Notes under the pieces: model-generated | The model's input: the letters and a program-made list of their open reading frames with translations, nothing else | Told to the model about the DNA's origin: nothing | Database searches by the model: none | Shown here: piece by piece, positions 16,673 to 25,899 of the stretch | Layout: the number at the start of each line of letters is the position of its first letter | Position numbering within the stretch: the first letter of the stretch is position 1 | Made by a program: the position numbers and the translations under genes | Source of the DNA: Gluconobacter frateurii | GTDB taxonomy: Bacteria > Pseudomonadota > Alphaproteobacteria > Acetobacterales > Acetobacteraceae | DNA: 64,000 nucleotides | Direction: 5' to 3' | Assembly (NCBI RefSeq): GCF_002723955.1 | Contig: NZ_BEWN01000002.1 | Span: forward strand, 124,001-188,000

Positions 16673-17628
16673 CTTACGCCCGTCATTTCTTCCGATACTG
16701 ACCAGAGACGCGCGGCCAGTTGGTGATCTTGGGCCAGTTCAGGCAAGACCGCTTCACCTGGGATGCCGGTGCGCTCTCCTTTCCCCTGTGGCCCATAATA
16801 CGCTCCATCCCGTGCTTCGGGGGATGCCAGGGCGTAGAGAAGGGGCCATGCACCCTCTTCTACGGGCTGTCCCAACGCATGAAAGACAGGCCCAGCGAAG
16901 CTTCGGGCAATCCGGCGTCCCCAACGACCGACTGGATTACCTGCTGTATCGAGCGCACCATTATTGGCGACGATATTGCTGGCAGCCCATCCAGGGTGAG
17001 CAGCCCGGGAGTGAATCGGCCAGGGCGCTTTGTGGGCCCGACGGTTAAGCTCAAGTGCGAAGAGCAAATTGGACAGTTTGCTTTGTCTGTAACGAGCCAT
17101 AGGATTGTAGCGGTGGCGGGCGTTCAAATCCCCGAATGGCAGTTCTCCTTTCAGGGCCGCCAAGGATGCCACTGTCATGACGGTAGCATTGCCTGCCGCA
17201 AGGAGAGGCAACAACCGACCTGTCAGAGCGAAATGACCCAGATGGTTGGTGCCGAATTGGAGTTCGAAGCCATCTTTTGTGGTTAGCCGGGAGGCTGGCC
17301 CCATGATGCCAGCGTTGTTGGCAAGCATGTGGATTGGTTGCCCCTTTTCCCGCAGAGCTGTTGCAAATTTAGCGACTGAAGCAAGAGATGCGAGGTCCAG
17401 AACCTCAAAGCGTCCCTGCACGCTCGGCACGCGCTCATACAGACGGTTAAGGGCCGCGCGACCTTTTTCAAGGTTGCGACCGCTCAGAATAATGAATGCT
17501 CCCTGCTGTGCCAGCCCGCACGCTACTTCGAACCCGAGCCCACCTGTTGAGCCGGTAATGAGTGCGGTCCGTCCATCCAGGCGCTCTAGAGTATCGAGAG
17601 ACCAGGCGGCGTGAGGAGAGCGGGTCAT
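16657..17628 (-). CDS. Short-chain dehydrogenase/reductase (retinol dehydrogenase-like)
   Basis: A 323-residue SDR. The cofactor motif is TGSTGGLG (about residue 27, T-G-x-x-x-G-x-G), followed by SGRN, DLAS, NNAGIMG and the catalytic set with Ser in VASLAA and Y-R-Q-S-K. The length and C-terminal part resemble the atypical WWOX/RDH12-like group. The Arg of SGRN after strand 2 suggests NADP(H). The substrate is unknown, and the enzyme may reduce aldehydes or ketones. Its start overlaps the stop of the upstream DedA gene by one base, so the two are co-transcribed. Confidence 0.88.
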   Translation of the reverse strand: MTRSPHAAWSLDTLERLDGRTALITGSTGGLGFEVACGLAQQGAFIILSGRNLEKGRAALNRLYERVPSVQGRFEVLDLASLASVAKFATALREKGQPIHMLANNAGIMGPASRLTTKDGFELQFGTNHLGHFALTGRLLPLLAAGNATVMTVASLAALKGELPFGDLNARHRYNPMARYRQSKLSNLLFALELNRRAHKAPWPIHSRAAHPGWAASNIVANNGALDTAGNPVGRWGRRIARSFAGPVFHALGQPVEEGAWPLLYALASPEARDGAYYGPQGKGERTGIPGEAVLPELAQDHQLAARLWSVSEEMTGVRYGLL

Positions 17629-18239
17629 CAGTGTTTTCCTTTGTCGTTCGCCCCTGAGATGGAGCGCTTTTCGTCTTCTTCAGCCTGCTTCATGGCTTCG
17701 TCAGTCAGGCGTTTTTCGTTCTTCTTGAGAAAAAGAAAGGCCCCAACCAAACAGCAGATCCCGACGGCCGCGAGGGCGATTCCGGCTGGCCCTGTAATTT
17801 TTTCAATCTGCTTTCCCAACTCGTAAGTGACGAAGGCATAACCGCCGGCCCAGAACAGACCACCCAAGGCATTGAAGAAAAGAAACGAATGCCACGGCAT
17901 TCGGTTTGCTCCAGCCAGCAGGGCTACAAAAACGCGGAGGATGGCGACAAAGCGCCCAAGGAAAACAACGATTCCGCCATGCTTGCGAAAGAGATATCGC
18001 CCCAGCATGAGGCGTTCTTCAGTCAGGCCAACTTTCTTGCCGTGCTTTTTCAGGATGCTGTAGCCAAAATGGTGACCCAGCAGATATCCGAAATTATCCC
18101 CCATGATGGCACCGGTGACGGCTGCCAGCGCGATCCACTCGATATGAAGGCGGTGCGTGCTACCGGCATAGAGGGATGCTGCAATGATGATGCTCTCTGC
18201 GGGAAGCGGCAAACCCATGCTTTCCAGCATGACCGTCAC
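17628..18239 (-). CDS. DedA family membrane protein (start uncertain)
   Basis: The protein has 203 residues from the first standard start, a GTG at 18239. DedA (SNARE-associated/VTT) marks are GLPLPAESIIIAASLYAG, GAIMGDNFGYLLGHHFG, FRKHGGIVVFLGRFVAILRVFVALLAGANRMPWHSFLFFNALGG and about five hydrophobic segments. The family is implicated in polyprenyl or phospholipid flipping. In-frame codons before the GTG read LLDHLLQQYGYGVIGVTVMLE, which looks like the usual DedA N-terminus, yet no ATG, GTG or TTG occurs before the stop at 18363-18365. The true start may be a rare codon such as ATT or CTG. It is co-transcribed with the SDR gene. Confidence 0.82.
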   Translation of the reverse strand: MTVMLESMGLPLPAESIIIAASLYAGSTHRLHIEWIALAAVTGAIMGDNFGYLLGHHFGYSILKKHGKKVGLTEERLMLGRYLFRKHGGIVVFLGRFVAILRVFVALLAGANRMPWHSFLFFNALGGLFWAGGYAFVTYELGKQIEKITGPAGIALAAVGICCLVGAFLFLKKNEKRLTDEAMKQAEEDEKRSISGANDKGKH

Positions 18240-18380
18240 GCCGATGACGCCATAGCCATATTGCTGAAGCAGATGATCGAGAAGTTGCGTGAGGTGAAAC
18301 AGTGTCGTGATCCCGTAGAGAATATGGCGGAAGACAAAGCCGCCGGTTACGATACTAGGACATCAGACACAGGATGAAAA

Positions 18381-20288
18381 ATGACTGAGCTTTGCCACTC
18401 CCCTGTCGCTGGAAACTGGCCTTCCTGGGTTGGGCCAGATCTTGTGGCGGGACGGACCCTTTCCTTCGCTGAACTGAAAACTGCAGGCGATTGGATCTTC
18501 TGGGTGGAGACCCGCCCGGAGGAACAGGGGCGCGCCGTCATTGTGGGGCGGAGACCTGACGGCACGTTGATGGATCTGACGCCTGCTGACCGAACTGTTG
18601 GAACCCGCGTTCATGAGTATGGCGGCGGCGCGTGGGACGTTCGTATGAACGGGGAGGATCCGGAGGTGATCTTCAGTGACCGGAAAACAGGCGATCTCTG
18701 GGTCAGTAACGGAGAGAGCAGTTCGCGTGTGCTGGATGGGCAGCGTGTGCCGGAGCAGCGCTATGCGGATTTGACGTGGGATCCTGCAGGAGACGGTGTC
18801 TTTTGTGTCCGAGAAACCCATGCAGGCGGAGTGCCTGTTGCTACACTCGTTTATGTTGATCCAAAGGGTAAGGAGACGGTGCTTGCAGAAGGAGCAGATT
18901 TTTATGCCGCCCCTCGCCCCTCTCCCGATGGCGCTTTTCTGGCGTGGTTTTCATGGCAGAATCCAGAAATGCCCTGGACCGCGACGACACTGAGTGTAGC
19001 GCCACTGGATCGAGACACCCTGCAGTTAGGGCCAGCGACGGATCTGACTGGAGATGAGAAATGCAGCATCATCGAGCCGAGATGGGCTCAGGACGGAACA
19101 CTTTATGCAACATCTGATCTTCCCGGAAGCTGGTCGCCTATCCAGTTCACTCGTGATGAGAGGGGGTGGACGGGCTGTTTCCTGCCTTTTGTGAATGCAG
19201 AAATTGGTCTTCCTCATTGGGTCTTTGGTCAGAGAACCCTTTTGCCTCTCTCAAATGGAGAGCTTCTTGCTCTGGGCATCCGGCAGGGTCTGAACTGTGT
19301 TCTGCATTTCGCGAATGGTCAGTGGCAGGATGTTCCGATGGGTGCTCCTGTCAATGTCCCCGAAAGACTGACAAATGGGAATTTTGCCTGGATTGATACG
19401 CCGGAAGATGCCCCTTCAGCTCTTGCAATAGGAGATATGCACGGACGCTACGAGCGTTTTCGGTCAAGTGTCACTTTTCCTGAAAGTGTCCAAGAGGACG
19501 ATCTTTCCAAACCTGAGCCACTCTCATTCCGGACTGCAGATGGCGCGGAAGCGCATGCGCTTTTTTATAGGCCGGCAAGTGGTTCGTCTTGTCTTGCAAA
19601 GGGGGAAAAACCACCCTTGGTGGTTATGGCACATGGCGGTCCTACTGGACGGGCCAATCCGGCTTTTGCATTTAAAGTTCAGTGGTGGACATCGCGCGGT
19701 TTCGCCGTACTGGATGTCAATTACCGAGGTTCAACAGGATTTGGGCGTCAATACCGCGAGGCCTTGGATCTGCAATGGGGCGTTGTAGATGTAGAGGACT
19801 GCCTGGCTGGCGTGCGTGCCCTTATCGAGCGTAATCTGGTTGATCCAAGCAGATGCGTCATTCGGGGCAGTAGTGCCGGAGGTCTGACAGTTCTGGCGGC
19901 ATTGGCTCACTCAAATCTATTTGCTGCGGGGACCTCCCTTTATGGCGTGACAGACCTGCGGGCGCTTGCTGAAGAGACGCATAAGTTTGAGGCACGTTAT
20001 CTGGATGGCTTGATCGGACCCTACCCGGAGGATGAAGCGGTGTACCTTGAACGTTCTCCTATAACCCACGCTGAAAAGATCAATGTTCCGGTCCTGTTCC
20101 TACACGGGGGGGCGGATAAGGTTGTGCCCTTGTCACAGGCTGAAGCGATGAGCACAAAACTCGAACATTCAGAGTTACATGTTTATCCAGAAGAGGGTCA
20201 TGGGTTCCGTGATCGTGAGGTTGTAGAGGATGCCCTGGTAAGGGAGCTAGGGTTTTACCAGAGAGTCTTTGGTAAAACTCCAAGTTAA
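18381..20288 (+). CDS. S9 family prolyl oligopeptidase-like serine peptidase
   Basis: A 635-residue protein with two parts: an N-terminal beta-propeller (about residues 1-370, with repeats such as RPSPDGAFLAWFSWQ) and a C-terminal alpha/beta hydrolase. The nucleophile Ser is 498 in GSSAGG. The acid is the Asp of HGGADKVVP and the His is in EEGHGFRDRE. MAHGGPTGRANPAF matches the oxyanion region of acylaminoacyl/dipeptidyl peptidases (S9C). There is no signal peptide, so it acts in the cytosol on short peptides. The gene is divergent from dedA with about 140 bases between them and looks monocistronic. Confidence 0.92.
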   Translation: MTELCHSPVAGNWPSWVGPDLVAGRTLSFAELKTAGDWIFWVETRPEEQGRAVIVGRRPDGTLMDLTPADRTVGTRVHEYGGGAWDVRMNGEDPEVIFSDRKTGDLWVSNGESSSRVLDGQRVPEQRYADLTWDPAGDGVFCVRETHAGGVPVATLVYVDPKGKETVLAEGADFYAAPRPSPDGAFLAWFSWQNPEMPWTATTLSVAPLDRDTLQLGPATDLTGDEKCSIIEPRWAQDGTLYATSDLPGSWSPIQFTRDERGWTGCFLPFVNAEIGLPHWVFGQRTLLPLSNGELLALGIRQGLNCVLHFANGQWQDVPMGAPVNVPERLTNGNFAWIDTPEDAPSALAIGDMHGRYERFRSSVTFPESVQEDDLSKPEPLSFRTADGAEAHALFYRPASGSSCLAKGEKPPLVVMAHGGPTGRANPAFAFKVQWWTSRGFAVLDVNYRGSTGFGRQYREALDLQWGVVDVEDCLAGVRALIERNLVDPSRCVIRGSSAGGLTVLAALAHSNLFAAGTSLYGVTDLRALAEETHKFEARYLDGLIGPYPEDEAVYLERSPITHAEKINVPVLFLHGGADKVVPLSQAEAMSTKLEHSELHVYPEEGHGFRDREVVEDALVRELGFYQRVFGKTPS

Positions 20289-20333
20289 AAGATACCGTTG
20301 TTTTCTTAATATGATATCTTTTTACAATTTTAT

Positions 20334-20379
20334 CAGATGAGGTATTCTTTGGAATGAATTTCTGAAGATACCTTATCTG
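20334..20379 (+). other. Inverted repeat in the leader of the esterase-like gene
   Basis: CAGATGAGGTAT (20334-20345) pairs with ATACCTTATCTG (20368-20379), 12 bp with one G-T pair and a 22-base loop. The right arm ends where the ribosome site GGAG (20379-20382) begins. Folding could therefore affect ribosome access to the start at 20388. Confidence 0.45.
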
Positions 20380-20387
20380 GAGTGGTA

Positions 20388-21848
20388 ATGATCATATTCG
20401 AGGGCGATGAACTTGTTGTTCATTATCATCAGGGTAATACAGATTATGTTCTAGTAACATTTGAGGGTGCTCACGAAACCAAGAATGCGACAAAAACATT
20501 TTTTGGTGCCCCTGTTGTTCGGAAACTGGGTATCACGTGCGTTGGCGTTACAGCTAAAGTTGATCATTGGTATATTTCTCCTGATACGTTGGAGGTTCAG
20601 AAGCATATTCTGAATATTACGGAAAAATTTTCTAATACCGTGATAATTGGCATTTCGATGGGTGCGTATGCAGCGCTCTCGTGGTCAAAAATTCTAAACG
20701 CTGACACGGTTTTTTCCATGGCACCAAAGTGGTCTTTGGATCCAGAAGAATGCCCTGTGCACGAATATTATTTAACACATAATTTCCGTGAAAACATGAA
20801 AGGAATGGGTATACGAAAAGACCAGGTTCAGGGGAGATTATTTGTCGCGTATGATCCTTTGGATGAAGGAGACTGGGAACAGTCACAGCTTCTTTCGGAG
20901 AAAATACCGGAAATTAATATTGTAAATACTTACTATTCAGGTCATGTCGTTGCTCATTCTCTTTCTGGAAGTAATCTATTCGGGGAAATAATTGCTGCTC
21001 TGGCACATGGCAGCAATCAGGATGTCTATGCTGCGATTGCAAAATCAAGACGATTTAATGAAAATAACTTGAATGCACGATTAACTCGCGCTTCCGACAG
21101 ACATGCCGGCCTTGTGGCGAAGACGTTAATGTCTTGCAGTGTAATGCGCTTACAACGAAAGCAGAAAATTTTTCAAAACGAAGCTTTGATGGGGCACGTC
21201 CTTTATAATCTCCTCATCTCCAACCGCGCTGAAGAAGCTACAAAACTTTATGAAACCGCCACAGAAATTGCGGTATTTGGAGATATTGAAAAAGACAAAA
21301 AGACGTCTGTGTCTGAAGAACGGTTCTTGGTGCTTTCTCAGCATGGATATGTTTTATGTTACAACGCCAGAGAAAAAACATTCTGCGGAAGGAACGTTAT
21401 TATAACGGACCGAGAGGGATTGGATGTATATGCGGTAAGGATAAATGCTGACTTGGTTTTGGCAGTAAATATTAACATGGTGGAAACATATTTTTCATTC
21501 CGAGAAGGAAAAATAAAATTCACGCGTGCTCTGGATGATGATCATCTCATTCGAATTATGCCTGCTCGGCAGGATGATGAGGCGTATAGATATTATGCCG
21601 TGCGCACAGAAGCAGGCTATATGTGTAGCCATCCAGACCATCGCATTACACTAAATGCCCTTAATCTTTCGGACTGGGAGTGCTTTACGCTCCTCCCCTC
21701 TATAGCACGCTCGGTTCCAGAAAAATTTCAGGACATTCCGGATGTGTCGACACCTTCTCAGGAAAAAGAAAACCTTTCTGAAAGTTCTTTTTCACCAGAT
21801 CAAAATTCTCCATCCTTCTGGCAAAGGTGGCGGCACAGGTTGAAGTGA
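20388..21848 (+). CDS. Alpha/beta hydrolase fused to C-terminal WExF module
   Basis: The ATG at 20388 follows GGAG by five bases and gives 486 residues (a GTG at 20382 is also in frame). The N-terminal half (about 1-210) is alpha/beta hydrolase-like: TFEGAHE, a nucleophile elbow GISMGAYAAL (Ser 90), a possible acid in YDPLDEGDW and a His in YSGHVVAH. The middle is helical (about 210-300). The C-terminal part (about 300-436) ends in DWECFTLLPS and aligns with modules at the ends of three glycosyltransferases here. A Ser-rich tail and a basic end follow. Base composition is AT-rich. It might deacylate a surface glycan; no signal peptide is seen. The function is inferred, not known. Confidence 0.7.
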   Translation: MIIFEGDELVVHYHQGNTDYVLVTFEGAHETKNATKTFFGAPVVRKLGITCVGVTAKVDHWYISPDTLEVQKHILNITEKFSNTVIIGISMGAYAALSWSKILNADTVFSMAPKWSLDPEECPVHEYYLTHNFRENMKGMGIRKDQVQGRLFVAYDPLDEGDWEQSQLLSEKIPEINIVNTYYSGHVVAHSLSGSNLFGEIIAALAHGSNQDVYAAIAKSRRFNENNLNARLTRASDRHAGLVAKTLMSCSVMRLQRKQKIFQNEALMGHVLYNLLISNRAEEATKLYETATEIAVFGDIEKDKKTSVSEERFLVLSQHGYVLCYNAREKTFCGRNVIITDREGLDVYAVRINADLVLAVNINMVETYFSFREGKIKFTRALDDDHLIRIMPARQDDEAYRYYAVRTEAGYMCSHPDHRITLNALNLSDWECFTLLPSIARSVPEKFQDIPDVSTPSQEKENLSESSFSPDQNSPSFWQRWRHRLK

Positions 21849-21929
21849 TTATTTTGCCAAGCTGAGGCGACTGCCCAAATATGGTAACAACAGGCTTCTC
21901 CCTTCCAAACATCTTAATCAGGTTGCTAC

Positions 21930-22976
21930 ATGAAACACCGTGAACTTGGACGCACTGGCATTAAAGTCAGTGAAATCTGCCTTGGTACGATGACTTTTGG
22001 GCAGCAGAACACTGAAGCCGAAGGTCATGCCCAGCTCGATATGGCTCTTGAGAACGGTATTAATTTCATCGATACCGCCGAGCTCTATTCTATTCCACCA
22101 CGTGCTGAAACCTATGGCGCAACTGAAACTATCGTTGGAAGCTGGCTGAAAGCCCGCGGAGGGCGAGACAAACTTGTCATCGCAAGCAAGGTCGTGGGCC
22201 GCAGTTCCTCACCCTGGTTTCGGCCTGGTGGGGAAGAGGCTCGGCTGACCCCTGCTCAGATCCGCTATGCCATTGAGGGGTCACTTCGCCGGCTGGGAAC
22301 AGATTATCTGGATCTCTACCAGCTTCATTGGCCAGACCGGAAAGTGGGTTTGTTTGGAGAGGGCGGAACGACATTCCGGGATCTTCCAGACGCAGATGAA
22401 GTTCCTGTTGAGGATACGCTGGGTGCTCTGGCAGATCTCGTAACGGAGGGAAAAATCCGACATGTCGGCCTTTCCAATGAGACGGCCTGGGGCGTTTCAC
22501 AATTCCTGGCGGCTTCAAAGACCGGTCTTCCGCGTGTCGCGTCCATTCAGAATGCCTACAACCTGATCAATCGTACTTTTGAGATCGGGCTTGCAGAAAT
22601 GTGCCTTCGGGAAAGCGTGGGACTTCTGGCATATTCCCCTCTTGCCCAAGGGTATTTGACAGGGAAATATCTGAAGGGCGCACGTCCGGCTGGCGCACGC
22701 ACAACGCTGTTCAATCGTGGGCAGCGTTATGAAAAGCCCGGCGTTGATGTCGCCATCGAGGCCTATCATGCCCTTGCACATGCAGAGGGGCTGGATCCTG
22801 TCCAGTTGGCCGTTGCTTTTGTGACCTCACGCCCGTTCGTAACATCCAATATTATTGGTGCGACGAGCACCGACCAGTTGAAGACCATTCTTGGGTCGGT
22901 TGATCTCGATATAACGCCAGAACTTGAGGCGAAGATTAACGCGATCCATCAGGTGCATTCCAATCCGGCACCCTGA
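21930..22976 (+). CDS. Aldo/keto reductase (Tas-like)
   Basis: A 348-residue NADP(H)-dependent aldo/keto reductase. The catalytic tetrad is visible: Asp and Tyr in FIDTAELYSIPP, Lys in LVIASKVVG and His in LYQLHWPDR. The C-terminal cofactor-binding segment is NIIGATSTDQL. The long insert after the first strands (PRAETYGATETIVGSWLKARGGRD) is characteristic of the Tas/YajO group. It reduces aldehydes, ketones or sugars in the cytosol. It lies 81 bases after the esterase-like gene and may form its own transcript; no link between them is evident. Confidence 0.92.
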   Translation: MKHRELGRTGIKVSEICLGTMTFGQQNTEAEGHAQLDMALENGINFIDTAELYSIPPRAETYGATETIVGSWLKARGGRDKLVIASKVVGRSSSPWFRPGGEEARLTPAQIRYAIEGSLRRLGTDYLDLYQLHWPDRKVGLFGEGGTTFRDLPDADEVPVEDTLGALADLVTEGKIRHVGLSNETAWGVSQFLAASKTGLPRVASIQNAYNLINRTFEIGLAEMCLRESVGLLAYSPLAQGYLTGKYLKGARPAGARTTLFNRGQRYEKPGVDVAIEAYHALAHAEGLDPVQLAVAFVTSRPFVTSNIIGATSTDQLKTILGSVDLDITPELEAKINAIHQVHSNPAP

Positions 22977-23015
22977 TTATTGACAGGTGTGGGGGCTGGT
23001 TTGGCGTCCACATCT

Positions 23016-24401
23016 TCAAGTAGTCGAAGGGGTATGTCCCAGTCGTCCAATGACGCGGAATGCTGTCAGAACAGCCAGTGTTCCGAAAATCACGACGCCG
23101 AGGGACTGCCCAACCAGAATACCGATCGGGCCATAGCCTGACCCCAGCCACACAAACGGAATTGTGCCGAGGGTCGCTCGCCCCCAGTTGAATCCTGTTG
23201 AGTAAAACGGATGACCAAGATTGTTGAAAGCTGTATTTGCGACAAATAGCAGCCCGACGAACATGTAGCTCAGTACCAGCCAGCAGCAGAACAGTCGAAC
23301 GACATCTGCGCCAATGCCCTGTACGTTGAACATGTGAAGGATGATGTTGTGCCCGGCGGCAAGGATGAACCAGGTCGTTCCGACGCACAGGGCCGTCAGT
23401 TTGAGGGCTGCCATCAAAGCCTCTCGAACCCGGTCAAACTGTCTTGCGCCAAGGTTCTGCGCCATGATCGGCCCCACAGACCCTGTCAGCGCAAAGACGA
23501 GGGCAAAAGCCACTGGAACAATCCTGTCGATTGTGGCTTGGCCAGAAACAGCATTGAGACCGAACTGCGCCATCGCATGGGTGACGAACAGTGCCCCCGT
23601 CGGGGTGGCAAGATTGGTGGCAATTGCGGGAACGGCAATCCCGCCGATCTTCCTCAGGGCTGGGGCAAAAGCATCGCGCTTTGGCCATTCAAGCATGGCG
23701 TGCCCCCGAAGGTTCAGGAAACCACTGGCCGTGATAGCGCACCGAGACAGGATGGTGCTGATCGCTGCCCCTTCCAGCCCAAGGTGCAGGACAAAGATCA
23801 TCAGCGGATCGAGAATGGCAGAAACCAGCGCGCCGGTGAGAGTAATGCGCATCGAGCGCTTCGCATCCCCCACGGCCCTAAGAAGCGCGGAAAGTGCCAT
23901 TCCCAGACAGACAAGCGGCAAGGCAGGAGAAACGACATGAAGGAACGTAGCGGCGTTCTGAAGAGCGGCACCCTGTGCGCCAAGAAGCTGAAGAAGGGGC
24001 GTTGCAAAAACTGCCGTCAGAATTCCGAGCACTGCCGCGATGGCGACCATGACCGCAATAAAGGCGGAGGCCAGTCGTCGGGCTTCGGCATGCTGTCGGG
24101 CACCAATCAGTCGCCCAATGCAGGCACCAAGCCCAATGGTCATGCCAATTGAAACCGAGATCTGCACGTAACTCAGGGATGTCGCGAATGCGATTGCCGC
24201 TGTAAGGGCGGGATCGTGCAGATGCGAGATATAGAAATAATTGAGAAGATCGACCGCAAAAACGGCCATCAGCCCGATAGCCCCTGTGCCTGCCATGGTG
24301 ATGACGTGGCGCATGATGCTGCCCTGCACGAATCTTGCAGGCTTTACGGGAGAATCGTCAGGGATTCTGGGCTTCGAAGGGTCATCTGATGGCACTGGCA
24401 T
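23016..24401 (-). CDS. MATE family efflux transporter
   Basis: A 461-residue integral membrane protein with about 12 hydrophobic segments in two similar halves, matching the multidrug and toxic compound extrusion family. Characteristic stretches are SVSIGMTIGLGACIGRLIGARQ in the first half and TGSVGPIMAQNLGARQFDRVREAL in the second. It would export a cationic drug, dye or metabolite in exchange for Na+ or H+. It is convergent with the aldo/keto reductase gene and divergent from flgE, and no regulator is adjacent. Confidence 0.9.
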   Translation of the reverse strand: MPVPSDDPSKPRIPDDSPVKPARFVQGSIMRHVITMAGTGAIGLMAVFAVDLLNYFYISHLHDPALTAAIAFATSLSYVQISVSIGMTIGLGACIGRLIGARQHAEARRLASAFIAVMVAIAAVLGILTAVFATPLLQLLGAQGAALQNAATFLHVVSPALPLVCLGMALSALLRAVGDAKRSMRITLTGALVSAILDPLMIFVLHLGLEGAAISTILSRCAITASGFLNLRGHAMLEWPKRDAFAPALRKIGGIAVPAIATNLATPTGALFVTHAMAQFGLNAVSGQATIDRIVPVAFALVFALTGSVGPIMAQNLGARQFDRVREALMAALKLTALCVGTTWFILAAGHNIILHMFNVQGIGADVVRLFCCWLVLSYMFVGLLFVANTAFNNLGHPFYSTGFNWGRATLGTIPFVWLGSGYGPIGILVGQSLGVVIFGTLAVLTAFRVIGRLGHTPSTT

Positions 24402-24614
24402 GTCGCCTTATATTGCCTTGTTCCTAGTCAAAGGGCCAGTGGTCCCCTGCTCTTTGTTTAGGGCTGTTTTTAAAGGCGGACCCGCAAAGGAAAGGGCGCT
24501 GCCCGTAAGCGAAAAATCAGTCTCGTAAGGGTTTCATTAACGCTTCCTGTGGAACTGTCGGGCCAGACACTACTCGGGCATGTGGCCCGAAGCCCAGTTC
24601 TGTCGGAGTCCGCC

Positions 24615-25874
24615 ATGTCGATCATCAATTCTCTCAACACGGCTGTCAGTGGCCTTAACGCCCAGTCTCATGCGTTCAGCGATCTTTCCAACAACATCGC
24701 AAACAGCCAGACGAACGGGTACAAAGCCACCACGACAAGCTTTGCGGATTATGTGACGAGCAATGATCTGGCGACTGATGGTCAGGCACTGAGCGACAGT
24801 GTCGCTGCGACGACCCGTCAACATACGGACACGCAGGGCATGGTTGTGTCCTCAACCAACACGCTGTCTCTGGCGATCTCTGGAAATGGGTTTTTCAATG
24901 TCGTGCAGCCTACTGGCAGCACAGGGTCAAGTACGGCTCCAACATTTAACAGCCAGCAGTACTATACCCGGAACGGCGATTTTTCGGAAAACAACCAAGG
25001 GTATCTGGTCAATACGTCCGGATATTATCTTGAAGGCTATCAGGTTGGCTCGGAGGGAGCACTGAGCAGCACACTGGCACCCATCCAGATTCCGGATTCG
25101 GTTGCGTTCCAGCCTACGAAAAGCACAACGATGTCGCTCTCTGCTGCCATCGGCAGCACAACGGGAACCGGTCAGAGCAACACATCAACGGCAACTGCTT
25201 ATGACAGTCAGGGAAATGCACAGACAGTCAGTCTGAACTGGACGCAATCCAGCACAGACCCGCTGACATGGACGGTGAGTAACTCTGCTGATGCCAGCAA
25301 CTCTGCCACTGTCACATTCAACAGCGATGGATCTTTGGCGTCCGTAAACGGAGCTGCCCAGTCAACCGGGTCTGCTGCGACGTTCTCTTATACGGGATCG
25401 CCACAGGACATGACGGTCAGCCTCGGAACGATTGGCAGCACATCAGGGGTCAGTCTCGCGACAGACGGTAGCAGTTACAGCACTAATCCGACCATGACGA
25501 CGGATAGTGTAACGAGCGGGACATTTACCGGTCTTTCCATGCAGACAGACGGTTCGGTCATGGCGACGTTCGATAATGGCCTGTCTCAGCTTCTGGCCAA
25601 GATTCCGCTGACGACATTCGCCGACCCGAACGGTCTCTCTGCTCAGAACGGGCAGGCTTACACCGCAACGGCATCCTCAGGAGCACCAGTCGTCAACGCA
25701 GTGAATACGAATGGAGCAGGCACACTCAGCACCAGCTCTGTCGAAAGTTCAACGACGGACCTGACGAGTGATCTGACCAAGCTGATCGTGGCCCAGCAGG
25801 CCTATGGTGCCAACACGAAGATCGTGACCACGGCAAACCAGCTTCTTCAGACCACTCTGGCGATGATCCAGTAA
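24615..25874 (+). CDS. flgE: Flagellar hook protein FlgE
   Basis: The start is the ATG at 24615 (MSIINSLNTAVSGLNAQ), giving 419 residues. The N-terminal rod/hook signature SGLNAQSHAFSDLSNNIANSQTNGYKA and the C-terminal heptad region VESSTTDLTSDLTKLIVAQQAYGANTKIVTTANQLLQTTLAMI are both clear. The centre is rich in Ser, Thr and Gly, as in other alphaproteobacterial hooks. FlgE polymerises into the hook joining rod and filament, exported by the flagellar type III system. It heads flgE-flgK-flgL. No sigma-54 or sigma-28 consensus was recognised in the 213-base upstream gap. Confidence 0.93.
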   Translation: MSIINSLNTAVSGLNAQSHAFSDLSNNIANSQTNGYKATTTSFADYVTSNDLATDGQALSDSVAATTRQHTDTQGMVVSSTNTLSLAISGNGFFNVVQPTGSTGSSTAPTFNSQQYYTRNGDFSENNQGYLVNTSGYYLEGYQVGSEGALSSTLAPIQIPDSVAFQPTKSTTMSLSAAIGSTTGTGQSNTSTATAYDSQGNAQTVSLNWTQSSTDPLTWTVSNSADASNSATVTFNSDGSLASVNGAAQSTGSAATFSYTGSPQDMTVSLGTIGSTSGVSLATDGSSYSTNPTMTTDSVTSGTFTGLSMQTDGSVMATFDNGLSQLLAKIPLTTFADPNGLSAQNGQAYTATASSGAPVVNAVNTNGAGTLSTSSVESSTTDLTSDLTKLIVAQQAYGANTKIVTTANQLLQTTLAMIQ

Positions 25875-25899
25875 GGCTAGGTAAAGGGAATTCCGCATC

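Noticed and set aside
24402-24614. Possible sigma-54 or sigma-28 promoter for flgE
   Set aside because: I looked for TGGCAC-N5-TTGC and TAAA-N15-GCCGATAA patterns and found no acceptable match.
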